From: Vibrio sp. JC009
GTDB lineage: Bacteria > Pseudomonadota > Gammaproteobacteria > Enterobacterales > Vibrionaceae
Length of the DNA stretch: 64,000 nt
Reading direction: 5' to 3'
Assembly: GCF_029016485.1 (NCBI RefSeq)
Contig: NZ_CP092106.1
Location: 2,852,001-2,916,000, forward strand
The position numbers and the translations under genes were made by a program. Under the pieces are notes generated by a model, which saw only the letters and a list, made by a program, of their open reading frames with translations, had not been told where the DNA came from and did not search any database. Below, in pieces: positions 24,395 through 33,846 of this stretch; the first letter of the stretch is position 1, and the number at the start of each line of letters is the position of its first letter.

Positions 24395-25597
24395 TATTTC
24401 GCTCTTTTGTTATCTTTAAGTGTAATGCTACCTACGGTATTTCTGTTGCAACGAATTGAAGCAGAAACCCACAGGAAAAAGAATGCCGTTAACCTAAGCC
24501 TTGTCAGACTTAACTTCAAGCCTGAATAAGCATAAATCGCATCAATTTGTCATCTTTTCTGATTGTCTGCCGTACATAAATATTGACTGCCTGTGTATAC
24601 AGCTTCTGTGGGTATTGCACTTTGTACAGCTAAACAGGCTTTTAGATCATCATGATCCAATTACTCTATTAGCTGTACACAGGATTTATCCCGTCATAAG
24701 CTAAATCCAACATTGAAGATTTTTAGTTCAGAGCTCAAAAGCCTACATTTAAGCTCAGCATTATAACAATTACTTCGGAGCGGTAATCCCCATAGGAATT
24801 GCAGTAAAAATAGCAACCCATAAACTCAACACAAAACAAGAGGATATTATTATTTTAACTTTATATTCATATTTATTGAACAAAAGTAATTTTTACCTGT
24901 CTATATTTATGCTTAATACAAAACCCGCATAAAAAGATAAAAACTGAGTTCAATAAATAATCAAACCATGCGAGCTTTATTTCCTACCAAGCTCAACTGA
25001 CTGTTCATTAAACAAGCAAGCAATCGATAAATTGCTCAATAATCAATCGAACAAACCATTTTTTTGTAATATTTTTTAAAATTTCTTTTTTACTTATACT
25101 GGTCTGAGGTCATTTAGTAGCGATTGATACAGAACCAAATGTTAAAAAACAGCATAATCAACCACCATTAAAACTAAACGTAGTCAATTACTCCACGCAT
25201 ATCGCGGTTTTATTGAACTATAGCAATCAATAAGCTTTACTGATAGCATCTCTGCAATCTTTGGTTACAGATATATTTGTTAATAGCAAGCCCTAATAAC
25301 AAAACCATTCTTTCACCAAGGTGATTTAATATTTTTTTTCAAACGTGCTTTATCTGAAAATACGCTATGGACTGGCTTAAACATTTATTTTAACCTGATT
25401 AACAATTTTGCATCATTATTTACCTTTCACTTAATTTAAGTGCTGGGTTCGTGCACCTGATTTTTATCAGTTAAATAGACCTGTTTTTTAAATTCAGTCC
25501 TCCATAGATATTTATTTATATATTTCTGCCAAAACAAAATAAAAGCAGAAATAGGATAAAACACGCCTAAATTAATACAGATAGGTAGTTACACATC
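24395..25597. other. 1.2-kb AT-rich non-coding stretch
   Basis: No credible gene; the one ORF of 67 codons at 24501 lacks SD and coding character. A nested structure lies at 24623-24679: TGTACAGCTAA pairs with TTAGCTGTACA around GATCAT-C-ATGATC. A short TCACC-AA-GGTGA dyad followed by a T-rich stretch is at about 25316-25340. The rest is probably promoter and regulatory space for the porin gene; a small RNA gene is possible but not shown. Confidence 0.6.
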
Positions 25598-26500
25598 ATG
25601 GAAATGAAGAAAAAAACAGTCGCTCTGCTAGTGGGTATGTCACTGGCAAGCGCAAGCGCATTCGCAGGCGAACTAAACTCACTAACCAGTGAAGTAACAG
25701 TAAACGACTACGATGCAGGTGTTGAAAAAACTGAATGGACAATCGGTAAAGGTTCATACAAGCTAAGCGAAAGCAATACTTTCCTTTTCGACATAGATAA
25801 AGATTACACCAGTGAGCCTAGTGAAGCTCGCACTGAAGGTTGGGATACTCAGTTCGGTATCGCTCAGAGCGTTGGTGAGTTCGCAGGTTTTGATGCATCT
25901 ATCAACTACCTGTACCGTTACGATGCAGCATGGAACGCAACTGATAACAGCGATTCATGGTCTCAGAACCAGTACATCATTGCTCCTTACTTCGACAAAG
26001 GTATTGAGATTGCGGGTAAAGAGTTTTCTCTTGGCATTGAACTATGGGCTCAGGTTGGCGACAAAGACGGCAACAAGCTGAAAAACCTAAGCGGTGCAGA
26101 AACTAACTTCTACCTGGACGGTGACCTTTCTGATAACTGGAGCCTAAGCCTTGCATGGTACAACTTCAACTACTACGATTCATCAGAAAACGAGTATGAC
26201 TACCAGGCAGGTACAGAAGATTACCTGACTTACTCTCTTCCTCTGGGTTCTGGTCTGACTTTCAGCGTAGAAAACTATGTTGAAGCTTACTACACTCCAG
26301 ATACTGAAGAAACTATCGTTTATGCACACGTAGAGCCTAAGCTATCTTACTCTAACGCTCTTAATGACAACATCACGCTGAAAGCAGCTGTTGCTTACGA
26401 AGTTGTTCGTTGGGATTACACAAACACAGCTGGCGTTACATCTACAAACAGCCGTGACAACAACGAAATGGAATTTGTTCTGGGCGTTACAATCAAGTAA
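25598..26500 (+). CDS. Outer-membrane beta-barrel protein, OmpG/OmpL-like porin
   Basis: A 300-residue exported barrel. The N-terminus (MEMKKKTVALLVGMSLASASA) is a signal peptide, with a probable cut after AFA at residue 23. The mature part alternates polar and aromatic residues in many short strands (for example SLSLAWYNFNYY and LTFSVENYVEAYY) and ends in a strand with EFVLGVTIK rather than the usual terminal Phe. Length and strand pattern fit monomeric OmpG/OmpL-type porins in Vibrio; substrate is unknown, though related proteins take up oligosaccharides. Codon use suggests high expression. It is monocistronic, with a strong terminator at 26529. Confidence 0.75.
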   Translation: MEMKKKTVALLVGMSLASASAFAGELNSLTSEVTVNDYDAGVEKTEWTIGKGSYKLSESNTFLFDIDKDYTSEPSEARTEGWDTQFGIAQSVGEFAGFDASINYLYRYDAAWNATDNSDSWSQNQYIIAPYFDKGIEIAGKEFSLGIELWAQVGDKDGNKLKNLSGAETNFYLDGDLSDNWSLSLAWYNFNYYDSSENEYDYQAGTEDYLTYSLPLGSGLTFSVENYVEAYYTPDTEETIVYAHVEPKLSYSNALNDNITLKAAVAYEVVRWDYTNTAGVTSTNSRDNNEMEFVLGVTIK

Positions 26501-26528
26501 TCCCAATCCCTGCTATTCTTAAGTTGTT

Positions 26529-26557
26529 AAAGCCATCTGCAATGCAGATGGCTTTTT
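26529..26557. terminator. Porin gene terminator (bidirectional)
   Basis: AAAGCCATCTGC-AAT-GCAGATGGCTTT: a perfect 12-bp stem with a T-run on the plus strand and As on the left for the opposite strand. Serves the convergent porin and metal transporter genes. Confidence 0.92.
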
Positions 26558-27515
26558 ACATTAAAAAAGGCGCCACACTGACGCTCCTGGAACTAAGCAA
26601 AATAACTCCAAGGGTAAACAACAAAGTCCCGCCAACAAACTGCAGAGCGGTTCCGGCTAAATGATGGCTACGCGCTTTCGCCGCCAGATAGCGCCGGACA
26701 ATTTTCTTTCCTGATACAGTCAGAAGAGCAATAGTTGAAGTGGTGATTGCTGTACCAACAGCCATAAGAATAGCGCTGACAACCCCCACCCAGTAAATAC
26801 CGGTAATATGGGAAAACATCAGAACCATGATAGCTCCGGTGCAGGGACGGATACCTATACTGATTATAATGCCTGCGTAGGATTTCCAGTTACTGGCACT
26901 GTTGATATCAGCAGCCGAGACACTATGGTGATGATGCCTGCAACAAGTGGGAGCTGCGTGACGGGCATTTTTCTTATGCCGGTACAGGATCTTAGATGTC
27001 CGCCAGATGATTGTGCCCCCAAGCGCGCACATGGCAAGGAAACTGGCACTAATAAACAGATCCGCCTTACTGGTCACATCCCGCATAGAATTTCCAAAAA
27101 TTAAAAGCAGAAACGTCACCAGACCAATCGCCACCAGCGCCTGCATTAACGCCGACAGGCAGGTTAATATCAGACCATGTTTTATCTTAGCCGGATGCGT
27201 TGCCAAAAAGGTAGTGACTATAATTTTACCGTGTCCCGGCCCCACCGAGTGCAGCACGCCATACAAAAAGCTTAACCCTGCCAGATACACACCTGCTATC
27301 AGACTCTGCTCTTTAATTTCATAGAGCAGTTCGCTTAACTCTGCATTAATTTCCTTCTGCCACTTCATGCTGTGAAGCAGGATCTGGGGCCATGACTGCC
27401 AGAGCAGATATCCGCCAAAAGCCAGTCCGGTCAGAACTAAAATAGCCGAAAATCCTTTTATCGCATTTGCAGAACCTGCGTTACTCACCACTGCCTCCGG
27501 ATAAATTTTCTGCAC
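26556..27515 (-). CDS. NicO/RcnA-family metal transporter, ZevB-like
   Basis: A 319-residue inner-membrane protein with about seven hydrophobic segments. It shows NicO-family marks: HSVGPGHGK (about residues 89-97) and IRPCTGAIMVL (about 224-234), and a cytosolic histidine- and cysteine-rich loop (CCRHHHHS, around 191-198), a probable metal-binding site. It overlaps the upstream DUF1007 gene by 35 nt, the arrangement of zevAB in Haemophilus, where the pair affects zinc supply. Nickel or cobalt efflux like RcnA is the alternative; direction and metal cannot be told from sequence. Confidence 0.82.
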   Translation of the reverse strand: MQKIYPEAVVSNAGSANAIKGFSAILVLTGLAFGGYLLWQSWPQILLHSMKWQKEINAELSELLYEIKEQSLIAGVYLAGLSFLYGVLHSVGPGHGKIIVTTFLATHPAKIKHGLILTCLSALMQALVAIGLVTFLLLIFGNSMRDVTSKADLFISASFLAMCALGGTIIWRTSKILYRHKKNARHAAPTCCRHHHHSVSAADINSASNWKSYAGIIISIGIRPCTGAIMVLMFSHITGIYWVGVVSAILMAVGTAITTSTIALLTVSGKKIVRRYLAAKARSHHLAGTALQFVGGTLLFTLGVILLSSRSVSVAPFLM

Positions 27516-28161
27516 CTTTACAATTAAACATCACCTTCTGGGTGAAAAGTTGCCCTAGCGTATTATCCGGGTCGGCATCCATTGGCAGTGATAGCGCGTA
27601 ACTCATCTGCTCCGCTGTTGGATTAGGTTCAACAAGCTCTAGTTTACAACTCTTAGCCAGAGCACCGGACAGCACCACATCTTCTGTCTCTTTCCACGAC
27701 ATATCAACATAGTAACTAGGCTCAAAGATAAGCAGCTTAATAGATGAAGCAGTCAGAGGCTGAGGTTGTGATAAGGGCAGATCAAAAGAAAACACCGCCT
27801 TACCACGGTGCATAGACAGCTTAGCATTCCTGCCACGCTTATAGCGGATTGGATCCTCGCCGTTATAGAAGTAGGTAAAGTAGTGATCGCCCAGCATATT
27901 GGTCAGCATTTCATCGGCAATGCTCTGCAGCGAGGCCTCTCTGTTTGCCTCGGATAAGTCAGCGCCATCAATCATATAAACCGAAGTCATGGCATCAAAA
28001 GTCCACTCCATCCGAAATCCGGTAATTTCTTTTTCTGTACCCTGAATCGAGGTTTTCAGGTCAATCCAGGAGTGCGGGTGAGCAGAAACCACTCCCGGGA
28101 TAAGTAGCAAAAAAAGCAGAAAACAGCGAAGTAAAGAACGCATATACATTGGAAATAGCAA
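27481..28161 (-). CDS. DUF1007 periplasmic protein, ZevA-like
   Basis: A 226-residue exported protein of family DUF1007. An N-terminal signal sequence (about residues 8-27, LLRCFLLFLLLIPGVVSAHP) leaves a mature protein starting HPHSWIDL, a potential metal-binding N-terminus. ZevA of Haemophilus, the same family, binds zinc in the periplasm and works with ZevB. The first ATG at 28161 would put six residues before an internal Met; the start at residue 7 (MRSLL) is equally possible. The 35-nt overlap with the transporter gene marks a two-gene operon, divergent from the DUF748 gene. Confidence 0.8.
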   Translation of the reverse strand: MLFPMYMRSLLRCFLLFLLLIPGVVSAHPHSWIDLKTSIQGTEKEITGFRMEWTFDAMTSVYMIDGADLSEANREASLQSIADEMLTNMLGDHYFTYFYNGEDPIRYKRGRNAKLSMHRGKAVFSFDLPLSQPQPLTASSIKLLIFEPSYYVDMSWKETEDVVLSGALAKSCKLELVEPNPTAEQMSYALSLPMDADPDNTLGQLFTQKVMFNCKGAENLSGGSGE

Positions 28162-28336
28162 CCAAACTAAAATTTATGTAGCCGTTATATTATAACAACA
28201 GCAACAAATCAAAAATTCGCCATAAGGATAAATAACAAAACCGCATACTATTTACTGGAGAAATACAAAGACATCAGATAAGTTAGAACTATGTTATTGA
28301 TACAAAAAATATCTCTTTACCGGTGAGAGCTTTAGT

Positions 28337-31300
28337 ATGAAAACGACAGTTGCCCGCTTAATCAGCCGCTTTAAATCAGCACCCAGAATAGTAAGAATCT
28401 CTTCTTATTTAGTCATGACCTATGCCTTCTATGCCATCATTGTTGGCCTGGCTCTTCCTGCGGCTATTCAGTCTCAGGCCCCAAAAAAGCTGACAGAGCT
28501 AACGGGAAGAGAAGTCAGAATCGAAAAGGTTGCGATCAATCCTTTCATATTAAGAGTCCGGGTTGACGGTTTCAGTATTGCAGAGCAGAAACAAGCAAAC
28601 AGCTTTGTCAGCCTGAAACAATTAGAGCTGGAAATTAACTTCTGGCAAAGCATTTTTGCGCTGGCACCTGTAATTGATCATCTCACTCTCAGCCAGCCGG
28701 ACATCAGTATTGCCCGTCTGAGCACCTCTGATTCTGAAACCCTGTTTAACTTCAGCAGCATTCTTAACCATATGGCTAAGCAGCAGGCTGAGAACCCGGA
28801 TCAGGATAGCCAGGCGGCACAGGAGACATCCGCAGAAGTTTTCCCGCTAATTGCACACAGTATTGAAATCCAGCAGGCTAGCTTTAACTTCAGCGATAAC
28901 ATTACCGGAGCCAGGCTTGGGTACAAGAATATCGGCTTTACGCTGAATAACCTCAGCACCCGTGAATTTACCCTAAGCACGCCAGAGCTACAGCAAAGCA
29001 GCGCAAATCCTCCGGTACTGAATAGCTCTGCCAACCTTTATACACTGGCCATTACCGGGGCAGATCAGAGCCAGTTAAACCTTGAAGGTCAGTTCCAGCT
29101 ACAGCCTGTTGAAGCAAAAGGGAAACTTAACCTTACCGGTGTTCAGCTAGCGCCATTCTGGCCTCTGTCTGACAACCTGATAAAAGCCGAGCTAAACAAA
29201 GGGGAAGTGAACTTTGCAACTGAGTATCACCTGAAACAGGCAGGTGAACTGTTTAACTTCAGTAGCGAAAAAGGCCACTTCTCACTTTCCGGACTGGAGT
29301 TTGTGCATAACGACACGCCGAAAGTGAAAACAGAAAAGCTTGAAGTGAATGACATTGAGCTAAGCAGTTCGGAGAAAAACGTAAACGTCGCCGGGATTAA
29401 GCTCTCAGACTTATGGGCGGACGCTAAGCTGAGCGATAACGGCGTTGATCTTGCGGATCTTTTTACACCAAAAGCAGGCCCATCCACACAAGCCGCGGCA
29501 GCGGAACCAGAAGCGGATAAGGCAGATGAAGAAGCATGGCTGGTCAAACTGAACGCTTTTGAGATGGCAAATACCGACATCCACCTGAAGGAGCAGTTTG
29601 TCAGCCAGGGCGTTCACTGGCGGATTTACCCTCTGAATATCAGCACAGGAAAAGTGATCAGCGATCTTAGCCAGCCGCTTGACTATAAACTGGATCTTGG
29701 CGTTAGCTCAGATACCAGCCAAAAGCCACAACAGCAACTGGGCCAGTTCAGCAGTCAGGGTAAACTGGATGCCAGTAACCAAAGTGCTGACGGTTCAATT
29801 AAACTGACTAAACTGGATCTGAAACAGTTCCAGCCCTATCTGGATCCTCACCTCAATCTGATACTGGACAGCGGCACTACAAGCACAGAAGGTAATTTCA
29901 GTGCCAATAGCAAAGGCAAAGCAACCTACAATGGCCGGGCAAGTATCGATAATCTGCTGATTAAAGATACTCTGAAAAATGAGCCTCTGGTGAAGTGGCA
30001 GGCAATGTCGGTCAATTCAGTGAAGTTTGATCAGCAGGGTAACTCTCTGGATATCGACACCATTACCTTTAACCAGCCTTACGCCAAGGTGTTAATTGCA
30101 GAAGATAAACGCACCAATATTGGTGAGGTTGTGAAATCTGAACCTGCGGCTTCCGAAAACTCTCCGGAGCAAAATGAAGCAGCAGTAACCGACTCTGAAA
30201 CGACAGCCAAAGCAGAGCCTGAACAGAGCGCCGGAAACGAGTCCGGCCTTGCCATGAATATCAATAAGATAGAGATCGTAAATGGTTCAGCATTTTTCTC
30301 TGATGAAGCCCTGAAACCAAACTTTGCCTCAGGTATTCACAATCTTGAAGGTTATATTAAGCAGCTCTCCTCTACACCAGGAACCACGGCTGAAGTGGAC
30401 CTGAAAGGTAAAATTGATAAGTATGCGCCAATCTCCCTAACCGGAGAGGTTAACCCGCTGGTTCAGCCGCCGTATCTTGACCTGGACTTTAAACTGGACA
30501 GTGCCGAGCTCACTTCAGTAAATCCATATTCAGGAACCTATGCCGGTTACTATATCGATAAGGGGCAGCTCTCACTGGATATCAAATACCGCCTTGAACA
30601 GAACCAGTTGGAAGGCAAAAACCATATCCTTGTTGATCAATTACAGCTTGGTAAACGCAGCGAATCTGAACTTGCCACCAGCCTGCCTGTTTCGCTGGCT
30701 ATCGCTCTGCTTCAGGACCGAAACGGAGTTATTGATCTTGGCTTTGAGGTGGCTGGCGATACTGAAAACCCAGAGTTCAGCATTGGCGGAATTGTTGCCA
30801 AGGCGATAGTGAACATCATTACTAAAGCGGTAACGGCGCCGTTCTCTTTGCTATCAAATCTGGTTGGCAGCGAGGAAGAGCTTAACTTTATCGAGTTCGA
30901 TCCAGGCATTGCCACATTAAACAGCGCTGGCGAAAACCGTCTTGAAAAGCTGGCCAAAGCGCTACAGTCCAGACCTCAGCTAAGAGTGAATGTTGAAGGC
31001 TCAGTACTCCCGGCAGATGACAGCCGCGCTCTTGCAGAAATGAGCCTGCAGAAAAAACTGCTGACCGAAAGCGGCCTGACCGAACTGCCTGAAGATCTGA
31101 CCGCCAGCCGGATCCCGCAGTCGGGACCTCTCACTCTGGCCTTAGAGAAGCTGTTTACTCAGGAGCTGAAACAAGATCTCGCAGCAGAGAGAGCAAAGGC
31201 AGAGCAGAAAGTACTGGAATCAACCGAAGCCGGAGCTGAAATCGATCAGGAGCAGGTGACTACCTTGCTCAATATCGGCATGTATAACCAACTGCTAAAC

Positions 31301-31474
31301 GCTCAGGAAATCTCTGAGCATGATCTCGGCTCTCTTGCTGAAACCAGGGCTCAGGCAGTAAAAGCCTTCCTGGTCGGAAATGAGATTGAACCGGGCCGCA
31401 TATTTATTCTGGATAGCAAAACTGAACTGAAGAAGGAACAGAGTCAGGCGCTACTGACCCTGGATGCAGGGTAA
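28337..31474 (+). CDS. DUF748/AsmA-like large periplasmic protein
   Basis: A 1045-residue envelope protein. A single N-terminal membrane segment (about residues 21-42, ISSYLVMTYAFYAIIVGLALP) anchors a long periplasmic beta-rich region of the AsmA-like type, with repeated DUF748 motifs (LTGREVRIEKVAINPFILRVRVDGFSI). The C-terminal part (FDPGIATLNSAGENRLEKLAKALQSRP) is characteristic of DUF748 proteins and precedes a charged helical tail. Relatives of the repeating beta-groove superfamily (AsmA, YhdP, TamB) influence phospholipid transport to the outer membrane; that role here is inference. Linkers rich in Ala, Glu and Pro occur near residues 385-400 and 590-640. Confidence 0.82.
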   Translation: MKTTVARLISRFKSAPRIVRISSYLVMTYAFYAIIVGLALPAAIQSQAPKKLTELTGREVRIEKVAINPFILRVRVDGFSIAEQKQANSFVSLKQLELEINFWQSIFALAPVIDHLTLSQPDISIARLSTSDSETLFNFSSILNHMAKQQAENPDQDSQAAQETSAEVFPLIAHSIEIQQASFNFSDNITGARLGYKNIGFTLNNLSTREFTLSTPELQQSSANPPVLNSSANLYTLAITGADQSQLNLEGQFQLQPVEAKGKLNLTGVQLAPFWPLSDNLIKAELNKGEVNFATEYHLKQAGELFNFSSEKGHFSLSGLEFVHNDTPKVKTEKLEVNDIELSSSEKNVNVAGIKLSDLWADAKLSDNGVDLADLFTPKAGPSTQAAAAEPEADKADEEAWLVKLNAFEMANTDIHLKEQFVSQGVHWRIYPLNISTGKVISDLSQPLDYKLDLGVSSDTSQKPQQQLGQFSSQGKLDASNQSADGSIKLTKLDLKQFQPYLDPHLNLILDSGTTSTEGNFSANSKGKATYNGRASIDNLLIKDTLKNEPLVKWQAMSVNSVKFDQQGNSLDIDTITFNQPYAKVLIAEDKRTNIGEVVKSEPAASENSPEQNEAAVTDSETTAKAEPEQSAGNESGLAMNINKIEIVNGSAFFSDEALKPNFASGIHNLEGYIKQLSSTPGTTAEVDLKGKIDKYAPISLTGEVNPLVQPPYLDLDFKLDSAELTSVNPYSGTYAGYYIDKGQLSLDIKYRLEQNQLEGKNHILVDQLQLGKRSESELATSLPVSLAIALLQDRNGVIDLGFEVAGDTENPEFSIGGIVAKAIVNIITKAVTAPFSLLSNLVGSEEELNFIEFDPGIATLNSAGENRLEKLAKALQSRPQLRVNVEGSVLPADDSRALAEMSLQKKLLTESGLTELPEDLTASRIPQSGPLTLALEKLFTQELKQDLAAERAKAEQKVLESTEAGAEIDQEQVTTLLNIGMYNQLLNAQEISEHDLGSLAETRAQAVKAFLVGNEIEPGRIFILDSKTELKKEQSQALLTLDAG

Positions 31475-31491
31475 ACAAGAATAAGAAATAA

Positions 31492-31513
31492 CAGAGCCGG
31501 GAAACCGGCTCTG
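31492..31513. terminator. Hairpin terminator between convergent genes
   Basis: CAGAGCCGG-GAAA-CCGGCTCTG, a perfect 9-bp stem with a stable GNRA loop, 17 nt after the DUF748 stop and 12 nt before the OmpA-like stop. No long T-run, so efficiency is uncertain. Confidence 0.75.
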
Positions 31514-31525
31514 CAGCAATAAAGT

Positions 31526-32206
31526 TTAATTCATTGGATGAATACTAATCTCAACACGACGGTTGCAGGTTCTTCCCTGTACAGTACTGTTTGAGCAGAT
31601 AGGCGAACTCTCACCCATGCCCACTGATGTCAGGCGGTTCACCGCAACGTTTTGTCCAATCAGATACGACCTTACTGACTCAGCCCGCTTCAGAGAAAGC
31701 GTCTGATTGTACGAATCGCTGCCTGTACTGTCTGTGTGTCCCTTAATCACAAGCTGTGTTTCCGGGTACTCAACCAGAATCTTCGCTACACCGTTTAAAG
31801 TGTTAAAAATACCGGAATCGAGAAGGTGAGAGTCAGTGGCAAAACCAATTCCGTTCTCCATTATCAGAACTAATTGGTCTTCACCAACACGGCGTACCTG
31901 TACACCCGAGTTAAGCAGCTCTTCACGAAGTGCCGCTTCCTGCTGGTCAAAATAGTAACCGATACCAGCACCTGCAGCCCCACCTGCAGCAGCACCAATC
32001 AGGGCTCCTTTTCTGCGTTCCTTAGCATTATCCCCGGTAGCGACCCCAATAATCGCACCAGATACCGCTCCGATAAGCGCCCCTTTAGTGGTTGAATTTG
32101 TTTCCATTTCCCCGGTTGTTGCATTTTGACGCTGCGTAGACTGACAACCAGACACTGCAATAATTGCCGAAAGTAAAATCAGTGACTTTTTCACTTGGTC
32201 CCTCAC
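31526..32206 (-). CDS. OmpA-family lipoprotein with glycine-zipper, YiaD-like
   Basis: A 226-residue outer-membrane lipoprotein. A lipobox (AVSGC, Cys at 21) ends the signal peptide. Two glycine-zipper stretches (KGALIGAVSGAIIGVATGD and KGALIGAAAGGAAGAGIGYY, about 41-85) probably insert in or line the membrane. The C-terminal OmpA domain (from about 105) has the peptidoglycan-contact pattern IKGHTDSTGSDSYNQTLSLKRAESVRSYL with the conserved Asp and Arg. The layout equals YiaD and YfiB-type proteins that tether envelope layers. A disulphide between the two C-terminal cysteines (PICSN, RTCNRR) is likely. Confidence 0.88.
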   Translation of the reverse strand: MRDQVKKSLILLSAIIAVSGCQSTQRQNATTGEMETNSTTKGALIGAVSGAIIGVATGDNAKERRKGALIGAAAGGAAGAGIGYYFDQQEAALREELLNSGVQVRRVGEDQLVLIMENGIGFATDSHLLDSGIFNTLNGVAKILVEYPETQLVIKGHTDSTGSDSYNQTLSLKRAESVRSYLIGQNVAVNRLTSVGMGESSPICSNSTVQGRTCNRRVEISIHPMN

Positions 32207-32439
32207 TTATTCTATTTGTGATTTGAATACTCTCTTTCAAATGTAGTGGCTTTCCTGCTGGTTACAAGAGGACATTTAGGTATTCATACAATTCTTAACC
32301 TGATAAAAATGATTTTTCAGAAAAAAAATGGCATCACATTCGCATTTCTATAACACGCAATACTAAATAGAGTTATCTATACTTGCAGTATCTGGTATTG
32401 ATATACCTGTTAGTAACTCAGTTTATCCTGGAGGTTTTT

Positions 32440-32817
32440 ATGAGAGATAGTTTACCTATGCAGGAAAGGCGTATGTTTTACAGATTGCGTTACCCTAATT
32501 CTGACCGGCCATCCGTAGAAATGCTTGGACAGACTTTTCAGGTTTGCGAAATATCAGAGCTTGGCATGCGTCTGCTGTTCAGAAGTACCGAACCTGTCTC
32601 TTTAGGAGTAAAAGTTTCAGGTATTGTCCATTTTCTTGACGACGAAGATGTAGAAATTGAAGGCGTTGCACTAAGGCAACACGGCGGAGAGGTTGCGATA
32701 AAGTTATCAAAAGGTATCTCTGAGCAGAGAATGACCGAAGAGCGCCATCACCTTACTGAAAAATATCCCGATGTCTATCCGGGATCTAATTTACAACCAT
32801 ATAAATTAAATAGTTAA
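32440..32817 (+). CDS. PilZ domain protein, putative cyclic-di-GMP receptor
   Basis: A 125-residue single-domain PilZ protein. The c-di-GMP signature is present: a basic box (ERRMFYRLRY, near residues 9-18) and EISELGMRL (about 39-47), which replaces the usual D/NxSxxG with SELG. The start is the ATG at 32440, preceded by GGAGG at 32430-32434; an in-frame ORF begins 19 codons upstream but is not supported. Such stand-alone PilZ proteins usually modulate motility or surface attachment. The flexible C-terminus is rich in charged residues. Confidence 0.85.
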   Translation: MRDSLPMQERRMFYRLRYPNSDRPSVEMLGQTFQVCEISELGMRLLFRSTEPVSLGVKVSGIVHFLDDEDVEIEGVALRQHGGEVAIKLSKGISEQRMTEERHHLTEKYPDVYPGSNLQPYKLNS

Positions 32818-32832
32818 AAACTTTTTTGTTCG

Positions 32833-32873
32833 CCGTACTTATCTATGACTATATTTTCCTATGATAAGTACGG
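32833..32873. promoter_or_regulatory. Inverted repeat upstream of MarR-GNAT gene
   Basis: CCGTACTTATC (32833-32843) and GATAAGTACGG (32863-32873) are perfect inverted copies, 11 bp each, 42 nt before the MarR-GNAT start. Possible autoregulatory operator, or the PilZ gene terminator; no T-run follows, which favours the operator. Confidence 0.5.
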
Positions 32874-32914
32874 TACAATTTTTGTTAGCTTGTTGTAAAA
32901 ATTTGAGAACAAAA

Positions 32915-33820
32915 ATGAATCCTAAAAACCTTCGCCAGTTATCACGGACGTTAGTAAGAAAGCTCGGCATGCTGGAAACCAGCTTTGGTGATCTTAGCCT
33001 GCCTCCGGTGCAAATCCACGCCCTTATCGAACTTGATATTGAGCCATGCTCTGTCACCGATCTGGCCGAAAAACTAAAAATCGATAAGTCCAATGCCAGC
33101 CGGACAATTTCAAACCTTTCCAAACAACAAATGGCAGAAACCATTTCCGCTCCCAATGATAAAAGGATCCATATCGCGAGACTAACAGCGAAAGGTAAAG
33201 AAGCGGTAGACAGGCTTAATGCGCACAAAGATGCTAAAAATCAGGACATCATTGATCAAATTGATGCCGATGAACTGATCATGCTTGAGCAAAGCCTGAT
33301 CCGTTATAACAAAGCGATGCGCACGGCCAGACTGCAAAAAGAGTACACCATCCGTGAGCTGACTGAGGGTGACGACAAGATCATTGCCAATGTTATTCGA
33401 AATGTTTCCGCAGAATACGGACTGACTGCTGATAAGGGCTTTAGCGTAGCAGATCCTCACTTAGATAACCTGAGCCAGGCCTATAGCCAGCAACAGTCCC
33501 GCTACTGGGTTATTGAGCAGGATGGCCGTATCTTAGGCGGTGCCGGAGTTGCACCTCTTAAAGGAGAAGAAAGCATCTGCGAGCTGCAAAAAATGTACTT
33601 CCTGCCAGAACTAAGAGGTAAAGGCCTGTCACGCACACTGGCACTTAAGTGCTTTAAATTTGCCCGTGAGCAGGGATTTACACAGTGCTATCTTGAGACG
33701 ACGGATAAACTGTCAGAAGCAGTTGAGTCATATAAAAAGCTTGGTTTTGAGCAAATCCAGCAGCAGCTTGGTGATACCGGGCATAATGACTGCGAAGTCA
33801 GGATGCTGAAAGAGCTTTAG
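32915..33820 (+). CDS. MarR-GNAT fusion: HTH regulator with N-acetyltransferase domain
   Basis: A 301-residue two-domain protein. Residues 1-145 form a MarR-type winged helix ([28 protein letters not shown] as the recognition region, [20 protein letters not shown] as the wing). Residues about 150-301 form a GNAT acetyltransferase with the acetyl-CoA loop [21 protein letters not shown]. In this family the regulator and enzyme are fused, and the regulator is presumably tuned by ligand or acetylation state. The ATG at 32915 is preferred to the ORF start 18 codons earlier, because the extension lies in the inverted repeat and is not family-like. An inverted repeat upstream may be its operator. 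Confidence 0.85.
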   Translation: MNPKNLRQLSRTLVRKLGMLETSFGDLSLPPVQIHALIELDIEPCSVTDLAEKLKIDKSNASRTISNLSKQQMAETISAPNDKRIHIARLTAKGKEAVDRLNAHKDAKNQDIIDQIDADELIMLEQSLIRYNKAMRTARLQKEYTIRELTEGDDKIIANVIRNVSAEYGLTADKGFSVADPHLDNLSQAYSQQQSRYWVIEQDGRILGGAGVAPLKGEESICELQKMYFLPELRGKGLSRTLALKCFKFAREQGFTQCYLETTDKLSEAVESYKKLGFEQIQQQLGDTGHNDCEVRMLKEL

Positions 33821-33846
33821 AGCAGCTGATAGCTAGAAAGCTCAAC

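Noticed and set aside
24501..24704. 67-residue ORF in the long non-coding gap
   Set aside because: No SD, unusual codon use and it covers the nested inverted repeats; nothing suggests a protein.
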